DNA of 64,000 nucleotides from Dugong dugon (Eukaryota; Chordata; Mammalia; Sirenia; Dugongidae), in contig CM057465.1 of NCBI GenBank assembly GCA_030035585.1, forward strand, positions 29,654,001-29,718,000, in the 5' to 3' direction. The notes beneath the pieces are model-generated. The model saw nothing but the letters and a program-made list of their open reading frames with translations. It was not told where the DNA came from and did no database searches. Positions 34,038 to 43,826 of the stretch are shown here, one piece after another. Position 1 is the stretch's first letter; the number at the start of each line of letters is the position of its first letter. The translations under genes were made by a program, and so were the position numbers.

Positions 34038-34930
34038 AAAGACCTCAAGACAATTTAGCCTTAAAAATTGATAAAACAGCCACCAAGCTGTTGGAAGACT
34101 TTTGGGTCATGAGTAAAAGTTTCTAGAAGTTATCTCAAAGTCCTTTCCTCCACTAATTGATTGGAGTAAAATTCACCAGACGTAACTTGCTGTGCAAGTT
34201 TTTTAAGATTTTGGTCATTTTTTCAGTGAGATGCATTTATCGGAATGAGGGACCCAAGAGACAGATCGTGCTGGGAAGGGGTCTGATACTCAGATGTTAG
34301 TTCTGGGCTTCCTGGAGACAAATTACTCTAATTCCCTAAATTAGAGCTGAAACAAGGCTGCATTGATTAACAAACTTTATCAAATGCTTGAGGACAACAT
34401 AAGGAAATTACAATGCAGAAAATGAAATCTTAAACCAGATAATCAAGTTTCACTACTCCTAGAAAGTTTACTGTCTAGAGCCTTCCCAGGAGCTCCCTTT
34501 CTCCTTGGCTCTAGCCTGGAAGATAGCCTCCTTTTTTTCAGTCCTCTCTGCCTAGATGCCTATATTATAAGACCTCGACTTTCAGCAGAGTACCAAATTT
34601 TTTTTTAAAAAGACTGTTTAAAAAAATATCATTTATAGTCTAATAATCTCATCAGAGATGCTCCTGTGCAAATAGAATGCTTACTATCTCAATCAGAAGC
34701 GTTGGTATTTGGATCCCATCCCAAGTAAGGATTCCTTTGCATATGCATACATAAAAATGCTGTTAATATGATCCCTTTTAAAAAGAAGGGAGATCAGACC
34801 CCAAAACCAAAAGCTAGCTTCTGCCTTTATTATAGCCACAGGGGGAAGAAACTGCAGGCAATTTGTAAACTGTATTTTGCCTCAGCCACTATTCATCATG
34901 TAAGTGTTCATACCTGTTGGGCTTAATCTC

Positions 34931-35044
34931 AGAATAGCATCCTTATTAATAAAATAAAATAAAATTTAAAAATAAAATAATAATAAGTGATACTATATAC
35001 CAGCAATAATTGGGAATATGTAATATTTAAAAAAAAAAAAAAAA
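34931..35044. repeat. (TAAAA)n and A-run low-complexity DNA
   Basis: AATAAAATAAAATAAAAT-type units are followed by AT-rich DNA and a run of 16-18 A residues at about 35027-35044. The A-run formed part of the target of the next L1 insertion. Confidence 0.8.
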
Positions 35045-35064
35045 GCCAAATTAACAACAACTAA

Positions 35065-35848
35065 GAGAACAGGATACAAGGAAAAGATTAGTCCAAAGGA
35101 CTAATGGACCACAGCTACCAAGGCCTCCACCGGACTGAGTCCAATACAGCTAGATGGTGCCCGGCTACCACCACTGACTGCTCTGGCCAGGATCACAGCA
35201 GAGGGTTCTGGACAGAGCTGGAGAAGGATGTAGAGCATAATTCTAACTCACACACACACAAAAATGACCAGATTTACTGGCCTAAAGGAGACTGGAGAAA
35301 CCCCGAGACTATGGCCCCCAGAAACATTTTTAGCTCAGTGGTGAAGTTACCTCCGAGGCTCACTGTTCAGCCTGGGAGTGGACAGCCCCGTAAAACCAAA
35401 TGAGACTAATGAGGTACAGGAGTCCAGTGAGAAAGGCCAGAAGGCAGAAGGGGACAAGGAAGCTGGTGATAGGGAACCCAAGGTTGAGTAAGGATACTGT
35501 TGATGTGTTGTGAGATTGTTAACCATTGTCATAGGGCAAAATTTATAATAACTGGTAAATGAGAAATTATTTTGTTCTGTAAGCCTTCATCTTAAGTGAG
35601 AATAGCAGCACAATTAGAAGACCGTAGTCAATATCACTGAACTGTGCATGTAGAAATTTTTGAAATGGTGTATCTTTGGCTATATGTACTTTCACCAAAA
35701 AAAAAAAAAAGGTTGAGAAGTTAGAGGGTTGATATGTTGTGGGGTTGTTAACCAATGTCATAAAACAACATGTGTAGTACTGTTTCATGAGAAACTATTT
35801 GTTCTGTAAGCCTTCACCTGAAGTACAATAATAAAAAAAAAAAAAAAA
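35065..35848 (+). mobile_element. L1 3'-UTR-only insertion with 20-bp TSD
   Basis: A strongly 5'-truncated L1: only 784 bases of 3' UTR, starting GAGAACAGGATACAAGGAAA. It holds the hairpin (35087-35105), the older L1 3' module, an internal run of about 14 A (35698-35711), the second 3' module and a terminal poly(A). Flanking GCCAAATTAACAACAACTAA (35045-35064) and GCCAAATTAACAGCAACTAA (35849-35868) are the target-site duplication. Protein-like frames here are spurious. Confidence 0.93.
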
Positions 35849-36253
35849 GCCAAATTAACAGCAACTAACCCAAAATAAATTATACCAAATAGCCGTCAGG
35901 GAACGTGGGTAGGAACATGTCAATAAAATTACAAAGCTTTACAGCAAAGCATAAAAACAACTTGAATAATACATGATTCATATTTCTCTATATTCTTGCC
36001 AAATTTAAGTTTAAGACAATTTCAATAAAAATCACCTTCATATTGACATGGGCAAGAAGAAGAAAAAAAGAAAGATTGTAAAAACAAACATTCATAATAA
36101 TCTATTTGGAAGATAAAATCAGTATAATGGAGAAAGAATAATTTGGAGGAGCTAGTTCTACTAGACATGGGATATATTTTGCCACTACTGTAGTTAAAAC
36201 AAGTCTTGAAAATAAATAGGCAGTTAGCAAGAACAAAATTGAAACATAGAAAC

Positions 36254-36767
36254 TTTCATGGGCTGAATTGTGTCCACAAAAATGTTTGTCATATTGGCTA
36301 GGCCATGACTCCCAGTATTATGTGATTGTCTACCATTTTGTCATCTGATGTGATTTTCCTGTGTGTTGTAAATCCTATCTCTATGATGTTAATGAGGTGG
36401 GATTAACGGCAGTTGTGTTAATGTGCAGGACTCAATCTACAAGATTAGGTTGTGTTTTAAGCCAATCTCTTTTGAGATATAAAAGAGAGAAGTGAGCAAA
36501 GAGACACGGGTACCTCATATCATGAAGAAATAAGAGGCAGGAAAGCACGTCCTTTGCACCTGGGGTCCCTGCTGAGAAACTCCTGGACCAGGGGAAGATT
36601 GATGAAAAGGACCTTCTCCCAGAGCTGACAGAGAGAGAAAGCCTTTCCCTGGACCTGGCACCCTGAGTTTGGACTTCTAGCCTTCTAGATTATGAAAGAA
36701 TAAATTTCTTTGTTAAAGCCACCCACTTGTGATATTTCTGTTATAACAGCACTAGATAACTAAGACA
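36254..36767 (+). repeat. 5' LTR of the MaLR/ERVL element
   Basis: A 514-bp LTR ending ACTAGATAACTAAGACA. A TATA-like TATAAAAG lies near 36478-36485 and an AATAAA signal near 36702, in the order U3-R-U5. The 3' LTR and the solo LTR at 40200 keep both. Confidence 0.88.
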
Positions 36768-36772
36768 GAATT

Positions 36773-36790
36773 TGGTACCAAGAGGGTGAG
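36773..36790 (+). promoter_or_regulatory. Primer-binding site, tRNA-Leu type
   Basis: TGGTACCAAGAGGGTGAG begins 5 bases after the LTR. It resembles the complement of a tRNA-Leu 3' end (TGGTACCAGGAGTGGGG), the primer that gives ERVL its name. Confidence 0.7.
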
Positions 36791-37003
36791 GTGCTGTTCA
36801 AACAGATACCTAAGATGTGGAAACGGTTTTGAAAACATGAGTGGGTAGAAGCTTGAAAAGTTTTAAAGTGCCTAATAGTAAAGACCTAGATCGCCTTGAA
36901 GAGACTGTTGGTGGAATTATGGACATCAAAGACAATCCTGGTGAGGACTCAAAAGGAAGTAAAGAGTGCTGTTACACTGGAGAACCAAGAAAATGGCAAA
37001 AAG

Positions 37004-37137
37004 CAGCAGCAGAGAACTGGAAGCAGCAGAGAACTGGAAGCAGCAGAGAGAACTGGAAGCAGCAGAGAACTGGAAGCAGCAGAGAGAACTGGAAGCAGCA
37101 GAGAACTGGAAGCAACAGAAAACTGGCAGCAGCAGAA
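37004..37137 (+). repeat. Minisatellite of GAACTGGAAGCAGCAGA units
   Basis: Seven or so units of 17 or 19 bases (AGAACTGGAAGCAGCAG with or without an extra AG) lie within the MaLR interior. The array reads open in several frames on both strands, giving Gln/Trp/Ser-rich or Cys/Phe/Ser-rich artefacts. Confidence 0.92.
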
Positions 37138-37966
37138 CCAGGAGACCAGCATGAAACGGTGCTGGAGTCAACCCATGGAGCAAGAGAGCTGAGTGCCTTT
37201 GTGCAGGAGGCTTCCTAGGGGAGTGTGGTGCCTCTGAGCACTCATTGGTGGAACCAGGCTTGCCAACCTACACAGCAAGAGAGCTGAGTGCCTTCCTGTG
37301 AAGTTTACTGGTAGAGTGGGGTACCTCCAGACACTTATCAGAGCTTTGGAACACTTGCCCCAGCAGGGCAGATGCGAGTGTGAGTCCTGAGGGGCAGAGA
37401 GTCCAAGGAATCAGGAAGCAGAAGTTGAAGAGACAAGGAACACAGGAAGCAGAGCTGCCTTAGTCTCAAAGGGCAGGGCTATGAACTTTAGTGTCTCAAA
37501 GGGTGGAACTGCCATTCAGAAGGGCTAGGAGAAAGGAGCAGCTTAAAGCTGAGGGAGTAAAGTTGTTGTCCCAGTGGGCCTGAAAGGCGGAGCTGAAGCC
37601 CAGGGTTGAGGGGCCTCCACTCAGAAACAACAGAGTGTGGCCAATACCTACAGTCTGGAGGGCAGGGCCATTGTGAAAATGGTCTCAGAGAGCAGAGAAA
37701 TATTTTCAAGCCTTGAGGGCTAATGTATTGTGTTTTGCTGACTTGCTTGATGTCTGTTATCAGTTCTTTCCCCCCTGTTTCTCCCATTTGTAGTGGAAAT
37801 GTCTAGCGTGTGCCGGCTCCACAATTCTACTTTGGAAGTAGAAAACTTATATTCTAGATTTCTCAGATGAAGAGGAATTTTTGTATTTTGGACTTGGAGT
37901 TGATTTAAGACTTTTGCTATGATATGACGGGGTGAATATGTTTTACATGTGGCAGGGCCATGAATT

Positions 37967-37988
37967 TTGGGGGGGGCAAAGAGTGGAA
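37967..37988 (+). promoter_or_regulatory. Polypurine tract
   Basis: GGGGGGGGCAAAGAGTGGAA lies directly before the TG of the 3' LTR, where plus-strand DNA synthesis is primed in retroviral elements. Confidence 0.75.
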
Positions 37989-39902
37989 TGTCATGGATTG
38001 AATTGTGTCCTCTGAAATGTGTGTCAGTTTGGCTAGGGCAGGATTCCCAGTGTTGTGTGGTTGTCCTCCATTTTGTGATCTGATGCAATTATCCAATGTG
38101 TTGTAAATCCTAACATCTATGATGTTAATGAGGCAGGATTAGAGGCAGTTATGTTAATGAGGAAAGACACAATCTACAGGTTTAGGTTGTAATTTGAATC
38201 AATCAATTGCTTTTGAGATATAAAAGAGAGAAGTGAGCAGAGAGGAGAGGTACATCCTACTGCCAAGAAAGAAGAGCCAGGAACAGACAGCATCCTTTGG
38301 ACTTGGGGCCCCTGTGCTGAGAAACTACTAGACCCAAGGAGAGATTGATGACAAGCACCTTTCCCCAGAGCTGACAGAGAGAGAAAACCTTTCCCTGGAG
38401 CTAGCACTCTGAATTCAAACTTCTAGCCTCCTAGAAATTTGGAAGACAGCTACCTGGCCAACTGACTGAAAGAGATCCACATTTATGCATATTCCAAAGA
38501 AAGGTGATCCAAAGAGAATGTGGAAATTATCAGACAATATCATTAATATCACACACAAGTGAAATTTTGCTGAAGATCATTCAAAAGTGGCTGCAGCAGT
38601 ATGTCAACAGGGAACTGCTAGAAATTCAGGCCAGATTCCAGAACAGGACATGGAACCAGGGATATCATTGCTGATGTCAGATGGATCCTGGCTGAAAGCA
38701 GAGAATACCAGAAAGATGTTTACTTGTGTTTTATGACTATGCAAAAGCATTCGATTATGTGGATCATAACAAATTATGGATAACATTGCGAAGAATGGGA
38801 ACTCCAGAACACTTAATCGTGCTCATGAGGAAGCTGTACACAGACCAATAAGCAGTTGTTCAGACAGAACAAGCAGATACTGCATGTTTTAAAGTCAGGA
38901 AAGATGTGCATCAGGGTTGCATCTTTTCACCATACCTATTCAACTTGTATGCTGAGCACATAATCTGAGAAGCTGGACTATATGAATAAGAGAGGGGCCT
39001 CAGGATTGGAGGAAGACTGATTAACAACCTGCAATATGCAGATGATACAACCTTGCTTGCTGAAAGTGAAGAGGACTTGAAACACTTACTGGTGAAGGGC
39101 AAAGACCACAGCCTTCAGTATAGATTACACCTCAACATAAAGAAAACAAAAATCCTTGCAAATGGACCAATGAGCAACATCATGATAAATGGAGAAAAGG
39201 TTGAAGTTGTCAAGGATTTCATTTTGCTTGGATCCACAATCAACACCCATGGAAGCAGCACTCAGGAAATCAAAAGATGCATTCCATTGGGCAAATCTGC
39301 TGCAAAAGACCTCTTTAAAGTGTTGAAAAGCAAAGATGTCACCTTGAAAACTAAGGTGCACCTGACCCAAGCCATGGTATTTTCAATTGCATCATATGCA
39401 TGTGAAAGCTGGACAATAAATAAGGAAGACTGAAGAATTGACGCCTTTGAATTGTGGTGTTGGGGAAGAATATTGAATATACCATGGACTGCCAAAAGAA
39501 TGAACAAATCTGTCTTGGAAGAAGTACAGCCAGAATGCTTCTTAGAAGCAAGGATGGCGAGACGTCTTACTTCAGACATGCTGTCAGGAGGGATCAATCC
39601 CTGGAGTAGGACATCATGCTTGGTAAATTACAGGGTCAGCGAAAAAGAAGACCCTCAATGAGATGGATTGACACAGTGGCTGCAACAATGGGCCCAAGCA
39701 TAACAACGATTGTGAATCTGGCACAGGACCAGGCAGTGTTTTGTTCTGTGGTGCACAGGGTCACTATGAGTTGAAACCGACTTGACGGCACCTAACAACA
39801 AAAATAACAACAGCCTCCTAGATTGTGAGAGAATAAACTTCTCTTTGTTAAAAGCATTCACTTGTGGTATTTCTGTTATAGCAGTACTAAATAACTAAGA
39901 GA
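37989..39902 (+). repeat. 3' LTR of the MaLR/ERVL element, split by RTE
   Basis: The left part (37989-38435) begins TGTCATGGATTGAATTGTG. The right part (39823-39902) resumes TTGTGAGAGAATAAACTTCT and ends ATAACTAAGAGA. Without the RTE the LTR is about 527 bp, close to the 514 bp of its 5' partner. Confidence 0.9.
38436..39811 (+). mobile_element. RTE LINE inserted in the 3' LTR
   Basis: A 1.38 kb 5'-truncated RTE starting within the reverse transcriptase domain. The catalytic YADD codons lie at 39035-39046, and the following frame (39053-39433, starting LAESEEDLKHLL) is intact for 126 codons before a TGA. The tail is GTCACTATGAGTTGAAACCG, then CACCTAACAAC. An 11-base duplication AGCCTCCTAGA (38425-38435 and 39812-39822) dates the insertion after the LTR element. 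Among the RTE fragments here it keeps one of the longest reading frames, but it is still dead. Confidence 0.94.
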
Positions 39903-40199
39903 GAAACAAACTCTAATTTTTGAACCACCACAATCTAAATGTACACTAACAAGAATGAGTAAACAATCTGGATATTATATACATATATTTTTAGGAAAAC
40001 TTGGATTTTATATATAAACACAGTAGACATTTCAACTCTCCAATCCCCACTAGTCATCTTTCATTCTGAAATTTCTCCCCTTGGCAACCCAGACCCAGAA
40101 TATCCAGTCCATTATTGAGCTTGCCAAGTCTTCCCCAAAATGCATCCTAAATTTATCCACTTCTGTTCCCAGGCACTGCTTCCATCATGCCTTGTATGG

Positions 40200-40628
40200 T
40201 GTCTTAGTTATCTAGTAGATTACAATAAATTATAAATAACATTATGAAGAATGAGAATTCCAGAACACTTAATTGTAGTCATGCAAAATCTGTTTCTCAG
40301 CACAGAGACCCTGAGTCCAAAGGACGCTCTCTCTTCCTGGCTCTTCTTTTTTGTGGTAGGACGTCCCTCTCCTCTCTGCTCACTTCTCTCTTTTATATCT
40401 CTAACTAGATTGATTGATTCAAAATACAACTTAATCCTGTAGATTGTATCTTGCCTCATTAACATAACTGCCTCTAATCCTGCCTCATTAACATCATAGA
40501 TATTACGATTTACAACATATAGGATAATTACATCAGATCACAAAATGGAGCACAACCACACAACACCTGGAATTCTGGCCTAGTCAAATTGACACATATT
40601 TTGAGGGGACACAACTCAATCCATGACA
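40200..40628 (-). mobile_element. Solo LTR of the MaLR/ERVL family, with RTE patch
   Basis: The plus strand begins TGTCTTAGTTATCTAGTA and ends CAACTCAATCCATGACA, the reverse complement of the LTR at 36254. TATAAAAG (CTTTTATAT on the plus strand, about 40391-40399) is kept. About 175 bases of the expected LTR after position 40217 are replaced by about 75 bases of RTE sequence. Flanks TATGG and GATGG are a 4-of-5 target duplication inside L2. Confidence 0.82.
40219..40292 (+). mobile_element. Short internal RTE fragment inside the solo LTR
   Basis: Matches the RTE reverse transcriptase region, in the same sense as 38770-38830 (AATTCCAGAACACTTAAT, then a GTAGTCATG word). Neither end is an RTE terminus and there is no tail, so it is not a simple target-primed insertion. 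It looks like repair or recombination filler. Confidence 0.8.
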
Positions 40629-41270
40629 GATGGATCACTACAATGGCCTCCTAACTTCCACTCTTGCCCTCCTGCCCCCCATAGTCCATTCCTCACATGC
40701 AGCCAGATGATTTTTTCAAAATGTTAATCAGACTATTTTATTCTTTGCTTTAAAATTCCCAATTCCTTTGCACTTAGAAAAAAGAAATACAAACTCCAAT
40801 CTATTATAGTCTACGTAGTCTACATAGCATACACTACCTGACCCTTGCCCATTTCTCTGACACCATAATACCAGGTTCCCACTTGTTCACTGTGCTCAGG
40901 CTACATTGAATTTCTTTCTATTCTTGAAACAGGTCAAGATCTTCCTCAGTCCCCTCTCATTTCCCAGGGCATTTGCACTAACTGTTCTTTCTGCCTGGAA
41001 TCCCCTGCCACCAGATTTTTTCATGACTGGCTTGTTCTTGTCCTTAGCTTTCAGTTGTTAAATCTTCAGCTTTTCCTATCCATTGCACTTATCACTGTCT
41101 GAAAATATCTTGTTTATTTATTTGTTTACACAATTATATTTTCTCATCACCGTAGAATCTAAGGTTAACAAGAACAGGTAACTTATCTCACTTGTTCATT
41201 TCTCTGTCACCACTGACTAGAACAGCACTTAGTAATGGATAAGCAATATATACTAAGTGAATGAATACAT

Positions 41271-42484
41271 GAAGTTAATCTTATTGTACTTTGGGTTTTG
41301 ATATAAAATAAAGTAATTGAACTTTCTAAATTCTCTCCAACTCAATCTCTAAGTTCTCTCCAGCTCAGTAATTCTATGTTACAAATAATAATTCCATCTT
41401 GGAGAGATATAGCATGTAGTTCTCATTCTAAAGCATTTTCTGGGTCATAAGGTGTTCCACTTAGAACTTTTTATGCTACGTGTTTCCTTTCTTCCACATT
41501 ACTTCTAAGATTTTGGATAACTTTATTTAAATTGTTAGAGAAAGATATTAGTTTAAACATTAGGAACATACTACAAAACAAATTGCCAAATATTAACAAT
41601 AGAAGTATATACTAATACAGTTAACACTAGAATGTTAATAGGAATTAGCCTTTGCTGAGTGATTACATAGACCAGGCATTGTGTGGATGACATTGTAGAC
41701 ATTATTTTAATCTTCATAATAAACATATAAGGGTTATTTATTATCCTGTTTATCAAATAGGGAACCGAGACTTACAGAAAGTTTTCATGTTTTCTGACTC
41801 CAAAGTTCACACTATTATACATTCTATTCTATAATTCAGAATCAACAAAAGATAATTAAATAATGAGGGCACCAATTTATCAATATTTTATATAACAATC
41901 TTTCTCCCCCCTTAGCTTCTAATTTATAAGCTCATATCTTTGTATCCAAACACCATCTCCTAAACTTCCATAGTCTCACACAAACTTTTCTATTTCTGTT
42001 ACACCTACAGTCCACTGATCCTATCACCTTTTCGTTATCCTTTATCACCTTCTATCCTCACTTTGCTCTCTTGCTAGCTTTGATCCAAAGATTCATTATT
42101 ATAATCACACACTTACTTCATCAACAACCTTGAACTTTTCTATATGAGAAAACTTGACCCAATATATAAGTATCTTTCTGAGCATTTGTACTTGGTTGGA
42201 GAAAAACCCACGACTACACTGATTGGACTCAATTCACGTATATGCAGATATATTTGCCATGGGCCCTTGGTACTGTCTTGCAATTCTACTATAATTTGAA
42301 GATATATTTATTATCCCAATATCTTAGATAATTATTTCATAAATTCTCTTGTGTCATCAAACACTCAACCACGCCATTCCCAGTCTTAGAAAATTAGACT
42401 ATAGAATCAGAAGAAAATTTATATAAGCCTTTTTAAATATATGTACAAAATTATTTGAAGATAATAACTATTTACTCTGCTTTC
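41271..42484. other. Mostly unique DNA with a MIR relic
   Basis: A MIR core in reverse orientation lies at about 41640-41825 (CATAGACCAGGCATTGTGTG, TGACTCCAAAGTTCACAC). The rest has no recognised gene. Pyrimidine-rich DNA at 41990-42130 may be older L2 but I cannot prove it. Confidence 0.5.
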
Positions 42485-42770
42485 CCTCCTGTAAATATGG
42501 ACAGATTTTCTAGCTTCATCAAAATACAATAGATGTACTACTTGTTTTTGTACTATTTGGAGACATTTCTCCAGCAATGCTTGCCTCTCCCACCTGCACA
42601 TTTTTCACTCTCTACTTGATGATCCCCATTGGAGTAAAAATATATTGTAATCTTTCCCACATTAAAAACAACCACAAAAACAAAATTCTCTTGATTCTAT
42701 TTTCCTCTAGCTACTGCCCCAATTTCTATGCTCTTTTTATGATAAAGATTCTTTCAAGCTGTTCTTTATA

Positions 42771-43104
42771 CGCCGTCTCCTCACTTATCGGTAAGGTTAG
42801 GTTTCAAAGACCAGGTCGTTATGTGAAAATTGGCATTATACAAAAATGGAGGATGATGACATCATTACATAACTGCCAAATTACATCATTATGTAACTAC
42901 CAAACCACTAAGAATCATGGACCAGACAATCTGACACATAACCTTAACCGTCACAGCCAGTGTCACTCTCACCTTGCACCTTGGCATTCGTTACTGCCAG
43001 ACATATGAAATTAATGCCCAAAAAATTCAGATAGTAGATTTTTTACTATTGTTGTAAACGTGAAATGTTGAATAATGAGGCAGTAGATAAGTAAGTAGAG
43101 GGTG
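42771..43104. mobile_element. Tigger-like MITE, 334 bp, TA target site
   Basis: Terminal inverted repeats CGCCGTCTCCTCACTTATC (left) and CACCCTCTACTTACTTATC (right, reverse complement) match at 14 of 19 positions. TA dinucleotides flank it at 42769-42770 and 43105-43106, as for Tc1/mariner elements. The left end resembles Tigger-type ends (CTCACTTATC...GGTT...CAAAGACC). No coding capacity, although the frame 42577-43008 overlaps it by chance. Confidence 0.7.
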
Positions 43105-43610
43105 TATTCATGGTTCCCAATTCCTCTTCTTTCATTCTCTCCTGAATCTTCTCCAATTACACTTTGCGCCCACCAATTCAGGAAATTTTTTTTAGAAATA
43201 TCACCAAAGTCCTCTGTTTTGTCACCTCCAGTGTTTAATTCTCAGTGTTCGTATATTACTTAGCCTAAAAATAGCACTTGACAAAGTAGTTACTTTCTCT
43301 TTCCTGAGCAACTTTTTTTTACTTAGATTCAGTGACATATCTATCTTTTGGTTCTCCTCCTATCATACTGAGTGCCAACTTAGTCTCCTGTACTGGCTTC
43401 TCCTTCATCCCCTCAACGTCCAGCATCTTCTGTGACTCAGTGTTCAGTCTGAGGAGCTCCCCTTAACTTTATGTTCACTCTCTGAAAGATCACAAAGCAG
43501 TTTCCTGGCTTCTAAAATAGTCTATACACTGAATATAAATGTAATATAAATGCAAATATTAACCTGGTGTGTGTGTTTTAGCCAGAACCACACCCCTAAA
43601 CAACAGGTTA

Positions 43611-43826
43611 CCATATTTTTGCACAAATATGTGCCTTCTACATTTGTTTGCCAACCACAACCTCCTCCTGTGAAGTATTTTTGTAAGCACTGCTATACCA
43701 ATTTTATTTTACATGTTGCTGGAAAAAATTAGCATAGCACACTTGCAAAAATATCTTGCGGGAGAGGGGGAGGATGTAGATGGCAAACAAACATAGAAGG
43801 TGCCTGTTATTGATGCATAAATATGG
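43611..43826. mobile_element. Palindromic (fold-back) MITE, 216 bp, TA target site
   Basis: The left arm from 43611 (CCATATTTTTGCACAAAT, TTCTACATTTGTTTGCCA, GTATTTTTGTAAGCAC) is matched by the reverse complement of the right arm ending at 43826 (CCATATTTATGCATCAAT, TTCTATGTTTGTTTGCCA, ATATTTTTGCAAGTGT). Arms of about 100 bases leave a loop of about 15 around 43712-43725. TA flanks both ends (43609-43610, 43827-43828). Inserted in L2. I cannot name the family with confidence. Confidence 0.78.

Larger units (their letters stand above)
32555..34930 (+). mobile_element. Class I endogenous retrovirus, 3' part lost
   Basis: A 453-bp 5' LTR (32555-33007, TGTCA...TGACA ends), a leader, a gag remnant and about 900 bases of unassigned internal sequence. 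No pol motif or 3' LTR is recognisable before the A-rich DNA at 34931. The U3 has three tandem 20-bp units. Ancient and non-functional. Confidence 0.7.
36254..39902 (+). mobile_element. Complete MaLR/ERVL-type element with 5-bp TSD
   Basis: The element has a 5' LTR (36254-36767), a short 1.2 kb internal region (36768-37988) without gag-pol coding capacity, and a 3' LTR (37989-39902) that is split by an RTE. GAAAC lies directly on both sides (36249-36253 and 39903-39907), the 5-base duplication expected of retroviral integrase. The primer site is tRNA-Leu type, hence ERVL/MaLR. The structure (LTRs plus a short non-coding interior) fits a non-autonomous MaLR-like element. Confidence 0.88.
35869..40033 (+). 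mobile_element. Old L1 (L1M-type) ORF2 relic, interrupted by provirus
   Basis: Between about 35980 and 36253 the words GGAGCTAGTTCTACTAGACA and TTGCCACTACTGTAGTTAAA resemble the ORF2 thumb region of ancient L1. After the MaLR element (36254-39902 plus TSD), 39908-40033 resembles later ORF2 (CCACCACAATCTAAATGTAC, GAGTAAACAATCTGGATA). Several hundred bases between the two parts are missing. Highly decayed. Confidence 0.5.
40034..41270 (+). mobile_element. L2 LINE relic, split by a solo LTR
   Basis: Left part 40034-40199, right part 40629-41270. Recognised from ACAATGGCCTCCTAACTTCC, GGGCATTTGCACTAACTGTT, TTTCTGCCTGGAATCCCCTG and the 3' end ACTAGAACAGCACTTAGTAA followed by GTGAATGAA. These are the C-terminal reverse transcriptase and 3' UTR of the ancient CR1/L2 clade in sense orientation. 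Confidence 0.75.

Noticed and set aside
34780..34900. Possible nucleocapsid zinc knuckle after the gag remnant
   Set aside because: Only one Cys and a His fit the spacing; the other ligands are absent. Too weak to call.
36841..37218. Frame of 125 codons rich in Trp, Lys and Gln
   Set aside because: Runs through the minisatellite in the MaLR interior. The adjacent frames and the opposite strand are open too, which is typical of a repeat with no stops.
37488..38088. Minus-strand frames of about 100-120 codons over the MaLR interior and 3' LTR
   Set aside because: Opposite to the element's orientation and without any recognisable motif.
42577..43008. Frame of 143 codons with a hydrophobic start
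   Set aside because: Crosses from L2 into an unrelated DNA transposon, so it cannot be one ancestral gene.
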